Source: Polychytrium aggregatum
Lineage: Eukaryota; Chytridiomycota; Chytridiomycetes; Polychytriales
NCBI RefSeq assembly: GCF_025602895.1
Contig: NW_026516403.1
Coordinates: 1-56,819 of the forward strand
Direction of reading: 5' to 3'
Length of the DNA: 56,819 bases
Positions 29,833 through 40,800 of this stretch are shown piece after piece. A model generated the notes under the pieces. It was given only the letters and a program-made list of their open reading frames with translations, was not told the DNA's origin and searched no databases. Numbering within the stretch: the first letter of the stretch is position 1; the number at the start of each line of letters is the position of its first letter. The position numbers and the translations under genes are program-made.

Positions 29833-30890
29833 TGGTAGCATCGGTCGATCCCGCCGTCAATGCCTGTCTCCAGGCCCTTGAACAACTATCGCTCGAGGAC
29901 CGCGCCCTGGTCCTCTCCGCCCTGACTGCCCAGCCGAATCTCCCCACGGTCCCTCCCGGTTTCAAGCGTCCCAAGATCCCGCTCCCCGACGCCTTCACTG
30001 GCGAGCGTAAGGCTGCTGTCGTTGACGAGTTTGTCTTCTCAATGACCGAGTACATTGCCTTCCACAGTCTCGATGACGCCACCGCTGTCGCCACCGTCGC
30101 CATGAACCTCAAGGGCAAGGCCAAGACCTGGTGGCGCCTCTGGTCCCAGGGCAAGCAACTCGACAACCTGACCCCGGCCGCCGTCCTGTCCCTCGTCCGC
30201 GACACCTTCCTTCCGTCCACCTCGCTGCGCACCACCGAGGATGAGTTCGAAGCACTGCGCCACACCGGCTCCGTCGAGCAGTTCAACTCTCGCTTCCGCG
30301 ATCTCCTCCTCGAGCTGCCCCACTTCAGCAACAACCGCCAGAACCTGCAGCGCTACCTCACCAAGCTCAAGCACAGGGTGCGCATCGAAGTCGAATGGAA
30401 GCTTGACTCCAACACAGCCACCCTCGAAGATGCCATGGCCCTCGCCGAGCGATACGAGTCCATTATGGGTCAATCGCAACCCCTGATGCAGCAGCCCGCT
30501 CGCACTCAGTTCCGCGATCAACCCTTCCGCGAGCTCCAGTTCCAGCGACCTCCTCTCTTCCGCGCTCCACCTGGTCAGCCGCAGTTCCGCCCAATGGTCC
30601 GTCCTCCTCGTCCCGCCTTCCAGCCGACCCAGCCTCCCGCACGTGACCCCAACGCCATGGACCTCGACAACGTCGACATGCGCCCGATCAAGAAGCTCAC
30701 CGACCGCGAGAAGGAGTACCTCCGCCGTAACGGAGGCTGCTTCCGCTGCCGCAAGTTCGGCCACATCGCCTCGCAGTGTCCCTTGAACCAGCCCCGCATC
30801 AACGCCATCGTCGAGACCGCCGACCAGGCCACCTTCTACGAAGATCAGGGAAACGACGAGGCGGCAACCCCTGGATACTACGACCTCTGA
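29832..30890 (+). CDS. gag: B3 Gag
   Basis: 352 residues. The ATG is the last LTR base plus the first two PBS bases; an in-frame TGA lies three codons upstream, and the next ATG is at residue 71, inside the conserved domain. Capsid-like Gag domain about 45-210 (TWWRLW and FRDLLLELP motifs), Pro/Gln/Arg-rich linker 215-275 ending in AMDLDNVD, CCHC knuckle C303-C306-H311-C316 for RNA packaging. Codons 340-341 form the slip site, leaving an 11-residue tail on unshifted Gag. Gag should assemble cytoplasmic virus-like particles. The same protein, with 0-2 changes, is encoded by all six B copies. Confidence 0.96.
   Translation: MVASVDPAVNACLQALEQLSLEDRALVLSALTAQPNLPTVPPGFKRPKIPLPDAFTGERKAAVVDEFVFSMTEYIAFHSLDDATAVATVAMNLKGKAKTWWRLWSQGKQLDNLTPAAVLSLVRDTFLPSTSLRTTEDEFEALRHTGSVEQFNSRFRDLLLELPHFSNNRQNLQRYLTKLKHRVRIEVEWKLDSNTATLEDAMALAERYESIMGQSQPLMQQPARTQFRDQPFRELQFQRPPLFRAPPGQPQFRPMVRPPRPAFQPTQPPARDPNAMDLDNVDMRPIKKLTDREKEYLRRNGGCFRCRKFGHIASQCPLNQPRINAIVETADQATFYEDQGNDEAATPGYYDL
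29833..29844 (+). other. B3 primer binding site, tRNA type
   Basis: TGGTAGCATCGG directly abutting the LTR, the same 12 bases as in element E. Base 13 differs among B copies (A or T). It would pair with a tRNA ending CCGATGCTACCA; the implied A1-U72 pair is typical of initiator tRNA-Met. It lies inside the gag coding sequence. Confidence 0.75.
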
Positions 30891-33800
30891 AGGACCCGGC
30901 GAGTTGCCGCCATCCGACTCCGACCCCCGACGCTGAACTATTGACTCTCGCCACCGGACCTCACCTGATCAACTCTCTCATCGACGAACCCCACCGCATT
31001 GCCGCCAACCACGGCAAGGGACTGCTTGTGATCGACGCCACCCTCAACGGCTCCCCGATCACCGTCCTCATCGACCCTGGTGCGACCAACTCGCACATCT
31101 CCGAGACCCTCGCCTCGACCCTCGACCTTCGAACCAAGACCACCGCCAACGCCGTCACGATGCCCAACGGCAAGTCCTTCCCGTCCTCCGTCACCGATCC
31201 CGTCGACCTCACCATCCACGACTACCACGCCCGCATCAACCTCTTCACCGCGCCACTCACCTGGGACGTTATCCTCGGCAAGAACTGGCTCGACCAGACC
31301 AACCCCGAGATCGACTGGCCCTCCAACCGAATCAAGTTCTCGATCGACGGGAAGCACCACACTTGGACGGCATCGCGACCCGACACCGGAATGCCACTCA
31401 CGACCCTCGAACTCCGATCCCAGTACCACATGTCGACCCAGCAGATCAACGCACTGGCTTCGACTCCCGGCGCCGTGTATGTTTGTACTCTGAGCAGTGA
31501 CTTGAATACAGTTGCTGTTGAACCCTACGACCCCGTTGCCCAACTTGCCCGTGTCCTCGAACCACTGACCCCCGAACACCGATCCATCATCGCAAAGTAC
31601 CGCGATGCCTTCAACGAACTCAAGGAACTCCCGCCTCACCGACCCGGCATCGACATGAACATCCAACTCGACGACTCTGCCAAGCCAACCTGGTCGTCGC
31701 TCTACCAAATGTCGGCCGAAGAACTCGCTCGTCTCAAAGACGAACTCGACCGATTGCTCCGGATCGGCCACATCCGCAAGTCCGTCTCGCCCTTCGGCGC
31801 ACCGATCTTCTGGGTCAAGCAGGGCGACAAGTTCCGACTCGTCTTTGACTTCCGCGCCCTCAACAAGATCACCGTCAAGGACCGCACCGCGCTGCCCAAC
31901 ATGCGCGAGATCATCGACCGCCTGTCCAAGTGCCGTGTCTTCTCCAAGCTCGACTTGCAACGCGGATTCCACCAGATCCGCATTGCCGACGCCGACACCC
32001 CCAAGACGGCCTTCAGGACCAAGTACGGCCACTTTGAGTGGCTTGTGATGCCCTTCGGCCTCGCCAACAGTCCCTCCGTGTTCCAAGCCGCGATGAACGA
32101 CATCTTCCGCGAGTTCATCGACGACTTTGTGTTCGTCTACATCGACGACATCCTGATCGCATCCGAGGACGAGGACCAGCACATCCGCCACATCGAACTG
32201 GTCCTCGACAAGATCCACCGACACGGCTTCAAGATCCGACCCGAGAAGTGTTCGTTCTTCAACTCGACCGTCACCTATCTCGGCTTCATCATCGGCGAAG
32301 GACGCATCCAAGTGCATCCCTCGCGCATCGACGCCATCAAGAACTACCCGCGACCAACGACCGAACACGAACTCCGCAGCTTCCTCGGCTTGACCAACAC
32401 CATCATGAGCTTTGTCCCTGGCTACGCTGCCCTCGCCGGTCCACTCTCGACTCTGATCACCACCCGCTCCGCCAACTCGACCAAGTCCGTCGTCTGGGAC
32501 GACAACGCCATCGCCGCCTTCGAGCAGCTCAAGTTGCTCTCGCCTCAGTCGCTGCACATGGTCAACCCGGACAAGGACATTCACCTCTTCACCGACTGGT
32601 CCGAGTCAAGCGCATCGATTGGTGGATGGATCGGGCAGGACATGGACGGATCCGGCACGGTGCGCCCCATCGCTTTCAACTCGCAGAAACTGCACGGATC
32701 CGAACTCAACTACTCGCCCTACAACGGCGAGCTGCTGTCGATCACCCGCCACCTCGACAAGTTCAAGAACTACCTCGTCGGCCGCAAAGTCTTCCTCCAC
32801 ACCGACCAGAAGGCGCTCAAGCACATCCTCGACTCCAAGACCCTCAACAAGCGCCAACAGCGAGCCATCGACACGATGCTGGACTTTGACCTCGAGATCC
32901 AGTGGATCCCCGGCTCGTGGAACAAGGTCGCCGACGTGCTCTCGCGCACACCGACAGCCATCTCCAAGGCCGTCCAAGTCTCGATCATCAACGCGATTGT
33001 CAACCTCGGACCCTCGCCCGACGATCTCTTGGACACCATCCGCACTCAGTACAGCTCCGACCCGATCCTGTCAGCACTGATCTCGGTCCTCCGCGACAAC
33101 TCGACCGACGGACTCAAGCCGTGGATGAAGGCACAGCTGCACCGCTTCTCACTTCGACACGGGATTCTCTACTTCGACTCGACCCGCATCTGCATCCCCG
33201 GCAAGGACCTCCGCATCTCGATCATCAAGGACCACCACGACTCTGTCTGTGCAGCTCACCCCGGCACCAACACGCTCTACAAAGCCATCTCGACACACTA
33301 CTACTGGCCCGCCATGTCCAAGGACATTGCCGAGTGGGTCTCGCACTGCGACATCTGCCAGCGAGCCAAGATCCGACGACAACAAGCATACGGTCACTTC
33401 TCCCGGATCCCTGTGGCCACCCGCAAGATGGACACTGTCGCCCTCGACTTCATCCTCGGACTCCCGCCTGTCACGGACTCACTCTCGGGACGCACCTTCA
33501 ACTCGATCACGATCTTTGTCGACTCCCTCACCAAGTACGTCGTCCTGGTTCCTGGCAACAAGACCGACTCGGCCGAAGACGTCGCCCGCCAGTACTTCCG
33601 CGATGTCTTTGTGCACTTTGGACTCGCCGGCACTTTCATCTCGGATCACGACACACGCTTCCGGTCGGCCTTCTGGACAGGACTTAACACTCTGCTCAAG
33701 ACCGAACTCCGGATCGCCTTTGCCCACCACCACGAGGCCGCCGGACAAGTCGAACGCTTTGTGGCAACCGTCGCCGAGGCCATCCGCTGTTCGACTCTGG

Positions 33801-34585
33801 CCCTCGGCTCCCGCTGGATCGATCAAGTGCCATACATCCAGTTCGCGCTCAACTCACACAGCTCAGCTTCGACTGGACATTCGCCCTTCTTCCTGATGCA
33901 CGGTCAGCATCCTCGCACTCCTGCCAACACCGACATCATCGCCGAGTCCAACCCTGCAGCACAGTCGATCGAGGAGATGCAAGCGACTCTGGACTTGGTC
34001 TCGGACAACATCGGCAAGGCCCAGGACCGGGCCCTGTACTACGCCAACCGACATCGACGCGATATCAGCTACGACATTGGCGACCAAGTCCTGATCGACA
34101 CGACCGCGTATCACTTCAGCACGGACGACGTCACACCCTCCAAGATGCGGATGCCGTACTTGGGACCCTTCAAGATCATCGAGAAGATCGGAACGACTGG
34201 ATATCGACTTCGACTCCCGAGGACCCTCCGATTTACAACCGAACTCCCCGCTTCCGCCCTCGTCCCCTACAACACACCATCGACCGACCAACTTGTGTTT
34301 GATGAACCCGGACCCAACCACAACGACGAATCAGTGTTCGAAGCGATCATTGGACACAGGATCAACCGACGACGTCGACTTCCTGGATATCGACACGAGT
34401 TCTTGCTCCGCTGGCAGGGATACGACCCATCTTACGACTCGTGGGCACCACTGGCCGAACTCTTGGATGGAGGACTCGCAGATATCCACGACTTCCTCAG
34501 CCGCAACCGCAACCTTCCGGAAATGGACACACTGATCGACCTTTGCCAAGCACAAGTGCAACGCAACTCGGGATCGAAAAATTGA
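30776..34585 (+). CDS. pol: B3 Pol: protease, RT, RNase H, integrase, chromodomain
   Basis: 1269-codon frame beginning at a GTG with no ATG before the gag stop; entry is expected by -1 shift at 30848-30854, giving a Gag-Pol of about 1584 residues. Protease with D100-P101-G102 in LIDPGAT (Pro in place of the usual Ser/Thr). RT about 300-520 with YIDD 455-458. RNase H D607, E652, D677. Integrase zinc residues H820 or H821, H828, C858, C861 and catalytic D891, D957, E993 (35 residues between the last two). GPF module near 1126-1148; chromodomain about 1186-1243 (FLLRWQGYDPSYDSW). It should cut the polyprotein, copy RNA to DNA in particles and insert it in the nucleus. All catalytic positions are filled. 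Confidence 0.96.
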   Translation: MSLEPAPHQRHRRDRRPGHLLRRSGKRRGGNPWILRPLKDPASCRHPTPTPDAELLTLATGPHLINSLIDEPHRIAANHGKGLLVIDATLNGSPITVLIDPGATNSHISETLASTLDLRTKTTANAVTMPNGKSFPSSVTDPVDLTIHDYHARINLFTAPLTWDVILGKNWLDQTNPEIDWPSNRIKFSIDGKHHTWTASRPDTGMPLTTLELRSQYHMSTQQINALASTPGAVYVCTLSSDLNTVAVEPYDPVAQLARVLEPLTPEHRSIIAKYRDAFNELKELPPHRPGIDMNIQLDDSAKPTWSSLYQMSAEELARLKDELDRLLRIGHIRKSVSPFGAPIFWVKQGDKFRLVFDFRALNKITVKDRTALPNMREIIDRLSKCRVFSKLDLQRGFHQIRIADADTPKTAFRTKYGHFEWLVMPFGLANSPSVFQAAMNDIFREFIDDFVFVYIDDILIASEDEDQHIRHIELVLDKIHRHGFKIRPEKCSFFNSTVTYLGFIIGEGRIQVHPSRIDAIKNYPRPTTEHELRSFLGLTNTIMSFVPGYAALAGPLSTLITTRSANSTKSVVWDDNAIAAFEQLKLLSPQSLHMVNPDKDIHLFTDWSESSASIGGWIGQDMDGSGTVRPIAFNSQKLHGSELNYSPYNGELLSITRHLDKFKNYLVGRKVFLHTDQKALKHILDSKTLNKRQQRAIDTMLDFDLEIQWIPGSWNKVADVLSRTPTAISKAVQVSIINAIVNLGPSPDDLLDTIRTQYSSDPILSALISVLRDNSTDGLKPWMKAQLHRFSLRHGILYFDSTRICIPGKDLRISIIKDHHDSVCAAHPGTNTLYKAISTHYYWPAMSKDIAEWVSHCDICQRAKIRRQQAYGHFSRIPVATRKMDTVALDFILGLPPVTDSLSGRTFNSITIFVDSLTKYVVLVPGNKTDSAEDVARQYFRDVFVHFGLAGTFISDHDTRFRSAFWTGLNTLLKTELRIAFAHHHEAAGQVERFVATVAEAIRCSTLALGSRWIDQVPYIQFALNSHSSASTGHSPFFLMHGQHPRTPANTDIIAESNPAAQSIEEMQATLDLVSDNIGKAQDRALYYANRHRRDISYDIGDQVLIDTTAYHFSTDDVTPSKMRMPYLGPFKIIEKIGTTGYRLRLPRTLRFTTELPASALVPYNTPSTDQLVFDEPGPNHNDESVFEAIIGHRINRRRRLPGYRHEFLLRWQGYDPSYDSWAPLAELLDGGLADIHDFLSRNRNLPEMDTLIDLCQAQVQRNSGSKN
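30848..30911 (+). other. B3 gag-pol -1 frameshift signal
   Basis: GGGAAAC at 30848-30854 phased G-GGA-AAC in gag, 5-nt spacer GACGA, then stem GGCGGCAAC (30860-30868) pairing perfectly with GTTGCCGCC (30903-30911), loop 34 nt that could fold further or join a pseudoknot. The gag stop is in the loop. Conserved at 17961-17967, 24074-24080, 41582-41588, 44902-44908 and 54465-54471 in the other copies. Confidence 0.82.
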
Positions 34586-34611
34586 TGGTTTGACTTGAGC
34601 ACAATTTTTCT

Positions 34612-34619
34612 GGGGGGGA
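34612..34619 (+). other. B3 polypurine tract
   Basis: GGGGGGGA abutting the 3' LTR, 26 nt after the pol stop. Confidence 0.8.
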
Positions 34620-35085
34620 TGTCACAGATCGCTCTGCCCGCCTAGCTGCACCGTCGCACTTGTGTCACTGTTTGCGTCGCACACTTTCCTTTTCCTTTGT
34701 CCTGTGACGCCTTTCCTTTTTCCTTGCTCTCATGTTGCACACGCCGCTCTGTTTTCCCTGCATTTGTCATCGACCATGCATTAGTCAGACGCTGTGTCAC
34801 CCGCATTTGTCAGCCACCGAGCATTTGTCAGACTTTCACATGTTTCTCCGGTTAGCCGTTGCTGCCTGGCTGCTGTCCCGCCGCCTCCGCTGCTTCGCCC
34901 CCGCTGCGGCAGGCTTCGCCTCCGGGACCGCCAGACAGATAAATAGCCCGCCTTCACCCGCTCATGTTTCTGGTCATCACCTTCGACCCCAGACACACTT
35001 GACTCTAGATCCTAGCCTCGCTAAGATCAATAAAACCCTTCTCTATCTTTTTCTTTTGATCTCCTCTTGATCCCGTGATCTGACA
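34620..35085 (+). repeat. B3 3' LTR
   Basis: 466 bp, reads the same as 29367-29832; followed by GTCGG (35086-35090). Confidence 0.96.
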
Positions 35086-37350
35086 GTCGGGCCGCTATCT
35101 TGAACGGTCCTCGGTACTTGGGCAACAACTTCTTTGACTGGGCTTCGGGGACCTTGATGTTGTCGGCGTCCAGGTAGACAAGGTCTCCAACTTCAAAGGA
35201 GACATCCTGGTGTCGGCGGTCGTAGTACTTCGCCATCACTTGTTGCGCATCCGTGAGCGCGTCGGCGATCATCTTGTGTCGGACTTGATGATCTTTGACA
35301 AAGGCACTTGGTTTGGGAGGCAATCCAGCCGTGGACTCGGTCAGTGTCAAGGAGGTGGGAACATCAGGCTGGAATCCGTAGAGCGCCTCAAAGGGGCTCA
35401 AGCCAGTTGTGCTCGACTTGGCGGTGTTGTATGCAAACTCTGCATGACTCAGCTGTATGTCCCAGTCGTCTTGGCTGGTCGAGGCGTATGTCCTCAGGTA
35501 TTGCTCGAGGGTGCGGATCGTCCGCTCGGACTGTCCATCCGTTTGTTGGTGGTGCGAGGTTGACATGTTCAGCTTGGTGCCGAGATGGTCGAACAGACTT
35601 GTCCAAAACAAGGAGGTGAATCGGGGGTCTCGATCACTGACGATGGACTTTGGGAGGCCGTGGTGCTTGAACACATGCTTGAAGAACAGCAGTGCAAGGT
35701 CAGGCGCGGAGCATGTCGTCTGGCACGGCACAAAGTGTGCCATCTTGCTGAACCTGTCGACAAAGACAGCGATTGCATCGTGGTCCAACTTGGTCGTCGG
35801 TAGATGCGTGATGAGATCCATGGACATGCTGGTCCAGGGGCGGTCGGGAACAGGCAGGGGTTGCAGCAATCCTTGCTCTCGGGTCGTGCGTGACTTGACC
35901 ATCTTGCAGGTATGGCAGGACTCGATGTACTTCTCGACGGTGCGCTTCATTCCAGGCCAGTATGCGACTTTGGCCAGTCGGTCGTATGTCTTCTCGACTC
36001 CAAAGTGTCCAGCGAGGGGCGAGTCGTGGACCTCTTGGAGCAACTTGGTCTTCAACGACGGAATGTCCGGCACACAGACACGGCTGTCCTTCTTCAGGAG
36101 GAGCAGGCCATCACGCACTGTGTACTCGGATGATTCGTCGTCCTTGGGGAGCTTAGACACCTTTCGGAACAGTTCTCCGAACTGTTTGTCGTTGGCGATG
36201 TTGTCTCGGACAACATCCAGCATCGTGTTGTCGACACTGACAGTCGACTCGTACAGTGACGCCAATTGGTAGTCGGGGCGTCGGGACAGTGCGTCAGGCA
36301 CCACATTGAGTTTGCCTTTCTGGTATACAACCTCGTAGTTGTACTCGGCGAGGAACTCCATCCATCGCGCTTGGCGTCGGCTCAGGTTCTTCTTGGTGTC
36401 GAGGTAACGCAGTGACTGGTGGTCCGTCACAATCTTGAAGGGCTTGGCGGTACCGTGGAGGTACACTCGGAACTTCTGCAGCGCGTAGATGATCGCAAGC
36501 TGCTCCTTCTCGTGCACGGGATAGTTGATCTCGTGTTGGGACAGTTTGCGCGACTCGAAGGCAACGGGCCTTCCCTCCTGCATCAAAACAGCTCCCACCG
36601 CAAAGTCGGAGGCGTCGGTGTGCACGGAGACATCCGTGTTCGGGTCGAACACAGCGAGGACAGGAGCGTTCGTCAAGGCGTGCTTGAGGGTCTCGAACGC
36701 TTGGCGTTGTGGGTGGTCCCACACGAAGGGGCACTCTTTGCGGAGTAGGTCTGTGAGTGGACCGGCAGTGCGCGCCAGATCGGGGATGAATCGGCGGTAG
36801 TAGTTGACGAGACCGAGAAACGACTGCACGTCAGAGACGCATGCGAGCGGCGGCCACTCGACCACAGACTTGACCTTGGCGGGGTCGACTTCGATTCCTC
36901 TTCCTGAGACAACGTGTCCCAGGAACGGGACTTGATTCTTGAAGAACTCACACTTGGACAGTTTGGCATACAACTTGTGCTCGCGTAGCTTGGCCAGCAC
37001 GCGGGCGACATGACCTTCATGGGTCGCTTCATCCTTGCTGTACACAAGGATATCATCCAGGTACACGATGACAGAGTTGTCGAGCTCTTGGCGGAACACA
37101 TCGTTCATCAGCTGCATGAACGTGGCAGGTGCGTTCGTCAATCCGAACGGCAGCACTAGGAACTCGTACAGTCCGTAGCGAGTCCTGAAGGCGGTCTTGT
37201 GGACATCATCCTCGTGGATGCGGATCTGATGGTAGCCTGAGCGGAGGTCTATCTTGCTAAAGACCTTTGCTCCACTCAGACGATCCATCAACTCGTCGAT
37301 CCTGGGCAACGGGTAGGTGTTCTTGATGGTCTGTTTGTTTAGTGCGCGAT
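35086..37350 (-). pseudogene. E pol, central part: RT, RNase H, integrase
   Basis: Uninterrupted frame between B3 and B4. RT from the LNKQTIKN segment with YLDD at 37063-37052; RNase H with [23 protein letters not shown] and TDHQSLRYL; integrase zinc pattern H-x6-H and C-x2-C; catalytic Asp, Asp and Glu with exactly 35 residues between the last two; then GPF (RGPFKIAAR). It joins the RT N-terminal part at 43070 and the chromodomain part at 29366 in frame. Intact as coding sequence but severed by insertions, so it cannot be expressed as one protein. Confidence 0.94.
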
Positions 37351-37816
37351 TGTCAGATCACGGGATCAAGAGGAGATCAAAAGAAAAAGATAGAGAAGGG
37401 TTTTATTGATCTTAGCGAGGCTAGGATCTAGAGTCAAGTGTGTCTGGGGTCGAAGGTGATGACCAGAAACATGAGCGGGTGAAGGCGGGCTATTTATCTG
37501 TCTGGCGGTCCCGGAGGCGAAGCCTGCCGCAGCGGGGGCGAAGCAGCGGAGGCGGCGGGACAGCAGCCAGGCAGCAACGGCTAACCGGAGAAACATGTGA
37601 AAGTCTGACAAATGCTCGGTGGCTGACAAATGCGGGTGACACAGCGTCTGACTAATGCATGGTCGATGACAAATGCAGGGAAAACAGAGCGGCGTGTGCA
37701 ACATGAGAGCAAGGAAAAAGGAAAGGCGTCACAGGACAAAGGAAAAGGAAAGTGTGCGACGCAAACAGTGACACAAGTGCGACGGTGCAGCTAGGCGGGC
37801 AGAGCGATCTGTGACA
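37351..37816 (-). repeat. B4 3' LTR
   Basis: 466 bp; same as 42604-43069. The polypurine tract (sense GGGGGGGA) follows inside. Confidence 0.95.
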
Positions 37817-37850
37817 TCCCCCCCAGAAAAATTGTGCTCAAGTCAAACCA

Positions 37851-40800
37851 TCAATTTTTCGATCCCGAGTTGCGTTGCACTTGTGCTTGGCAAAGGTCGA
37901 TCAGTGTGTCCATTTCCGGAAGGTTGCGGTTGCGGCTGAGGAAGTCGTGGATATCTGCGAGTCCTCCATCCAAGAGTTCGGCCAGTGGTGCCCACGAGTC
38001 GTAAGATGGGTCGTATCCCTGCCAGCGGAGCAAGAACTCGTGTCGATATCCAGGAAGTCGACGTCGTCGGTTGATCCTGTGTCCAATGATCGCTTCGAAC
38101 ACTGATTCGTCGTTGTGGTTGGGTCCGGGTTCATCAAACACAAGTTGGTCGGTCGATGGTGTGTTGTAGGGGACGAGGGCGGAAGCGGGGAGTTCGGTTG
38201 TAAATCGGAGGGTCCTCGGGAGTCGAAGTCGATATCCAGTCGTTCCGATCTTCTCGATGATCTTGAAGGGTCCCAAGTACGGCATCCGCATCTTGGAGGG
38301 TGTGACGTCGTCCGTGCTGAAGTGATACGCGGTCGTGTCGATCAGGACTTGGTCGCCAATGTCGTAGCTGATATCGCGTCGATGTCGGTTGGCGTAGTAC
38401 AGGGCCCGGTCCTGGGCCTTGCCGATGTTGTCCGAGACCAAGTCCAGAGTCGCTTGCATCTCCTCGATCGACTGTGCTGCAGGGTTGGACTCGGCGATGA
38501 TGTCGGTGTTGGCAGGAGTGCGAGGATGCTGACCGTGCATCAGGAAGAAGGGCGAATGTCCAGTCGAAGCTGAGCTGTGTGAGTTGAGCGCGAACTGGAT
38601 GTATGGCACTTGATCGATCCAGCGGGAGCCGAGGGCCAGAGTCGAACAGCGGATGGCCTCGGCGACGGTTGCCACAAAGCGTTCGACTTGTCCGGCGGCC
38701 TCGTGGTGGTGGGCAAAGGCGATCCGGAGTTCGGTCTTGAGCAGAGTGTTAAGTCCTGTCCAGAAGGCCGACCGGAAGCGTGTGTCGTGATCCGAGATGA
38801 AAGTGCCGGCGAGTCCAAAGTGCACAAAGACATCGCGGAAGTACTGGCGGGCGACGTCTTCGGCCGAGTCGGTCTTGTTGCCAGGAACCAGGACGACGTA
38901 CTTGGTGAGGGAGTCGACAAAGATCGTGATCGAGTTGAAGGTGCGTCCCGAGAGTGAGTCCGTGACAGGCGGGAGTCCGAGGATGAAGTCGAGGGCGACA
39001 GTGTCCATCTTGCGGGTGGCCACAGGGATCCGGGAGAAGTGACCGTATGCTTGTTGTCGTCGGATCTTGGCTCGCTGGCAGATGTCGCAGTGCGAGACCC
39101 ACTCGGCAATGTCCTTGGACATGGCGGGCCAGTAGTAGTGTGTCGAGATGGCCTTGTAGAGCGTGTTGGTGCCGGGGTGAGCTGCACAGACAGAGTCGTG
39201 GTGGTCCTTGATGATCGAGATGCGGAGGTCCTTGCCGGGGATGCAGATGCGGGTCGAGTCGAAGTAGAGAATCCCGTGTCGAAGTGAGAAGCGGTGCAGC
39301 TGTGCCTTCATCCACGGCTTGAGTCCGTCGGTCGAGTTGTCGCGGAGGACCGAGATCAGTGCTGACAGGATCGGGTCGGAGCTGTACTGAGTGCGGATGG
39401 TGTCCAAGAGATCGTCGGGCGAGGGTCCGAGGTTGACAATCGCGTTGATGATCGAGACTTGGACGGCCTTGGAGATGGCTGTCGGTGTGCGCGAGAGCAC
39501 GTCGGCGACCTTGTTCCACGAGCCGGGGATCCACTGGATCTCGAGGTCAAAGTCCAGCATCGTGTCGATGGCTCGCTGTTGGCGCTTGTTGAGGGTCTTG
39601 GAGTCGAGGATGTGCTTGAGCGCCTTCTGGTCGGTGTGGAGGAAGACTTTGCGGCCGACGAGGTAGTTCTTGAACTTGTCGAGGTGGCGGGTGATCGACA
39701 GCAGCTCGCCGTTGTAGGGCGAGTAGTTGAGTTCGGATCCGTGCAGTTTCTGCGAGTTGAAAGCGATGGGGCGCACCGTGCCGGATCCGTCCATGTCCTG
39801 CCCGATCCATCCACCAATCGATGCGCTTGACTCGGACCAGTCGGTGAAGAGGTGAATGTCCTTGTCCGGGTTGACCATGTGCAGCGACTGAGGCGAGAGC
39901 AACTTGAGCTGCTCGAAGGCGGCGATGGCGTTGTCGTCCCAGACGACGGACTTGGTCGAGTTGGCGGAGCGGGTGGTGATCAGAGTCGAGAGTGGACCGG
40001 CGAGGGCAGCGTAGCCAGGGACAAAGCTCATGATGGTGTTGGTCAAGCCGAGGAAGCTGCGGAGTTCGTGTTCGGTCGTTGGTCGCGGGTAGTTCTTGAT
40101 GGCGTCGATGCGCGAGGGATGCACTTGGATGCGTCCTTCGCCGATGATGAAGCCGAGATAGGTGACGGTCGAGTTGAAGAACGAACACTTCTCGGGTCGG
40201 ATCTTGAAGCCGTGTCGGTGGATCTTGTCGAGGACCAGTTCGATGTGGCGGATGTGCTGGTCCTCGTCCTCGGATGCGATCAGGATGTCGTCGATGTAGA
40301 CGAACACAAAGTCGTCGATGAACTCGCGGAAGATGTCGTTCATCGCGGCTTGGAACACGGAGGGACTGTTGGCGAGGCCGAAGGGCATCACAAGCCACTC
40401 AAAGTGGCCGTACTTGGTCCTGAAGGCCGTCTTGGGGGTGTCGGCGTCGGCAATGCGGATCTGGTGGAATCCGCGTTGCAAGTCGAGCTTGGAGAAGACA
40501 CGGCACTTGGACAGGCGGTCGATGATCTCGCGCATGTTGGGCAGCGCGGTGCGGTCCTTGACGGTGATCTTGTTGAGGGCGCGGAAGTCAAAGACGAGTC
40601 GGAACTTGTCGCCCTGCTTGACCCAGAAGATCGGTGCGCCGAAGGGCGAGACGGACTTGCGGATGTGGCCGATCCGGAGCAATCGGTCGAGTTCGTCTTT
40701 GAGACGAGCGAGTTCTTCGGCCGACATTTGGTAGAGCGACGACCAGGTTGGCTTGGCAGAGTCGTCGAGTCGGATGTTCATGTCGATGCCGGGTCGGTGA

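Larger units (their letters stand above)
29367..35085 (+). mobile_element. Intact family B retrotransposon B3 (reference copy)
   Basis: 5719 bp, plus strand, 466-bp LTRs, GTCGG target duplication (29362-29366, 35086-35090). Gag and pol are open, with PBS, frameshift signal and polypurine tract in place. It inserted in E between integrase GPF module and chromodomain. Shares Gag Val5 and Pol Gln297 with B2. Confidence 0.97.

Noticed and set aside
29833..29844. Self-priming for family B, as in A and D
   Set aside because: No complement of TGGTAGCATCGG is present in the B LTR, and the site starts with TGG at the LTR edge and is shared with E, which fits a tRNA primer.
30938..32584. A 548-codon antisense frame inside B pol, repeated in all complete B copies
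   Set aside because: It is an open shadow created by the strong C-ending codon bias of pol on the other strand. Its composition (Val, Asp, Gly, Glu rich) resembles no known fold, and conservation simply follows pol.
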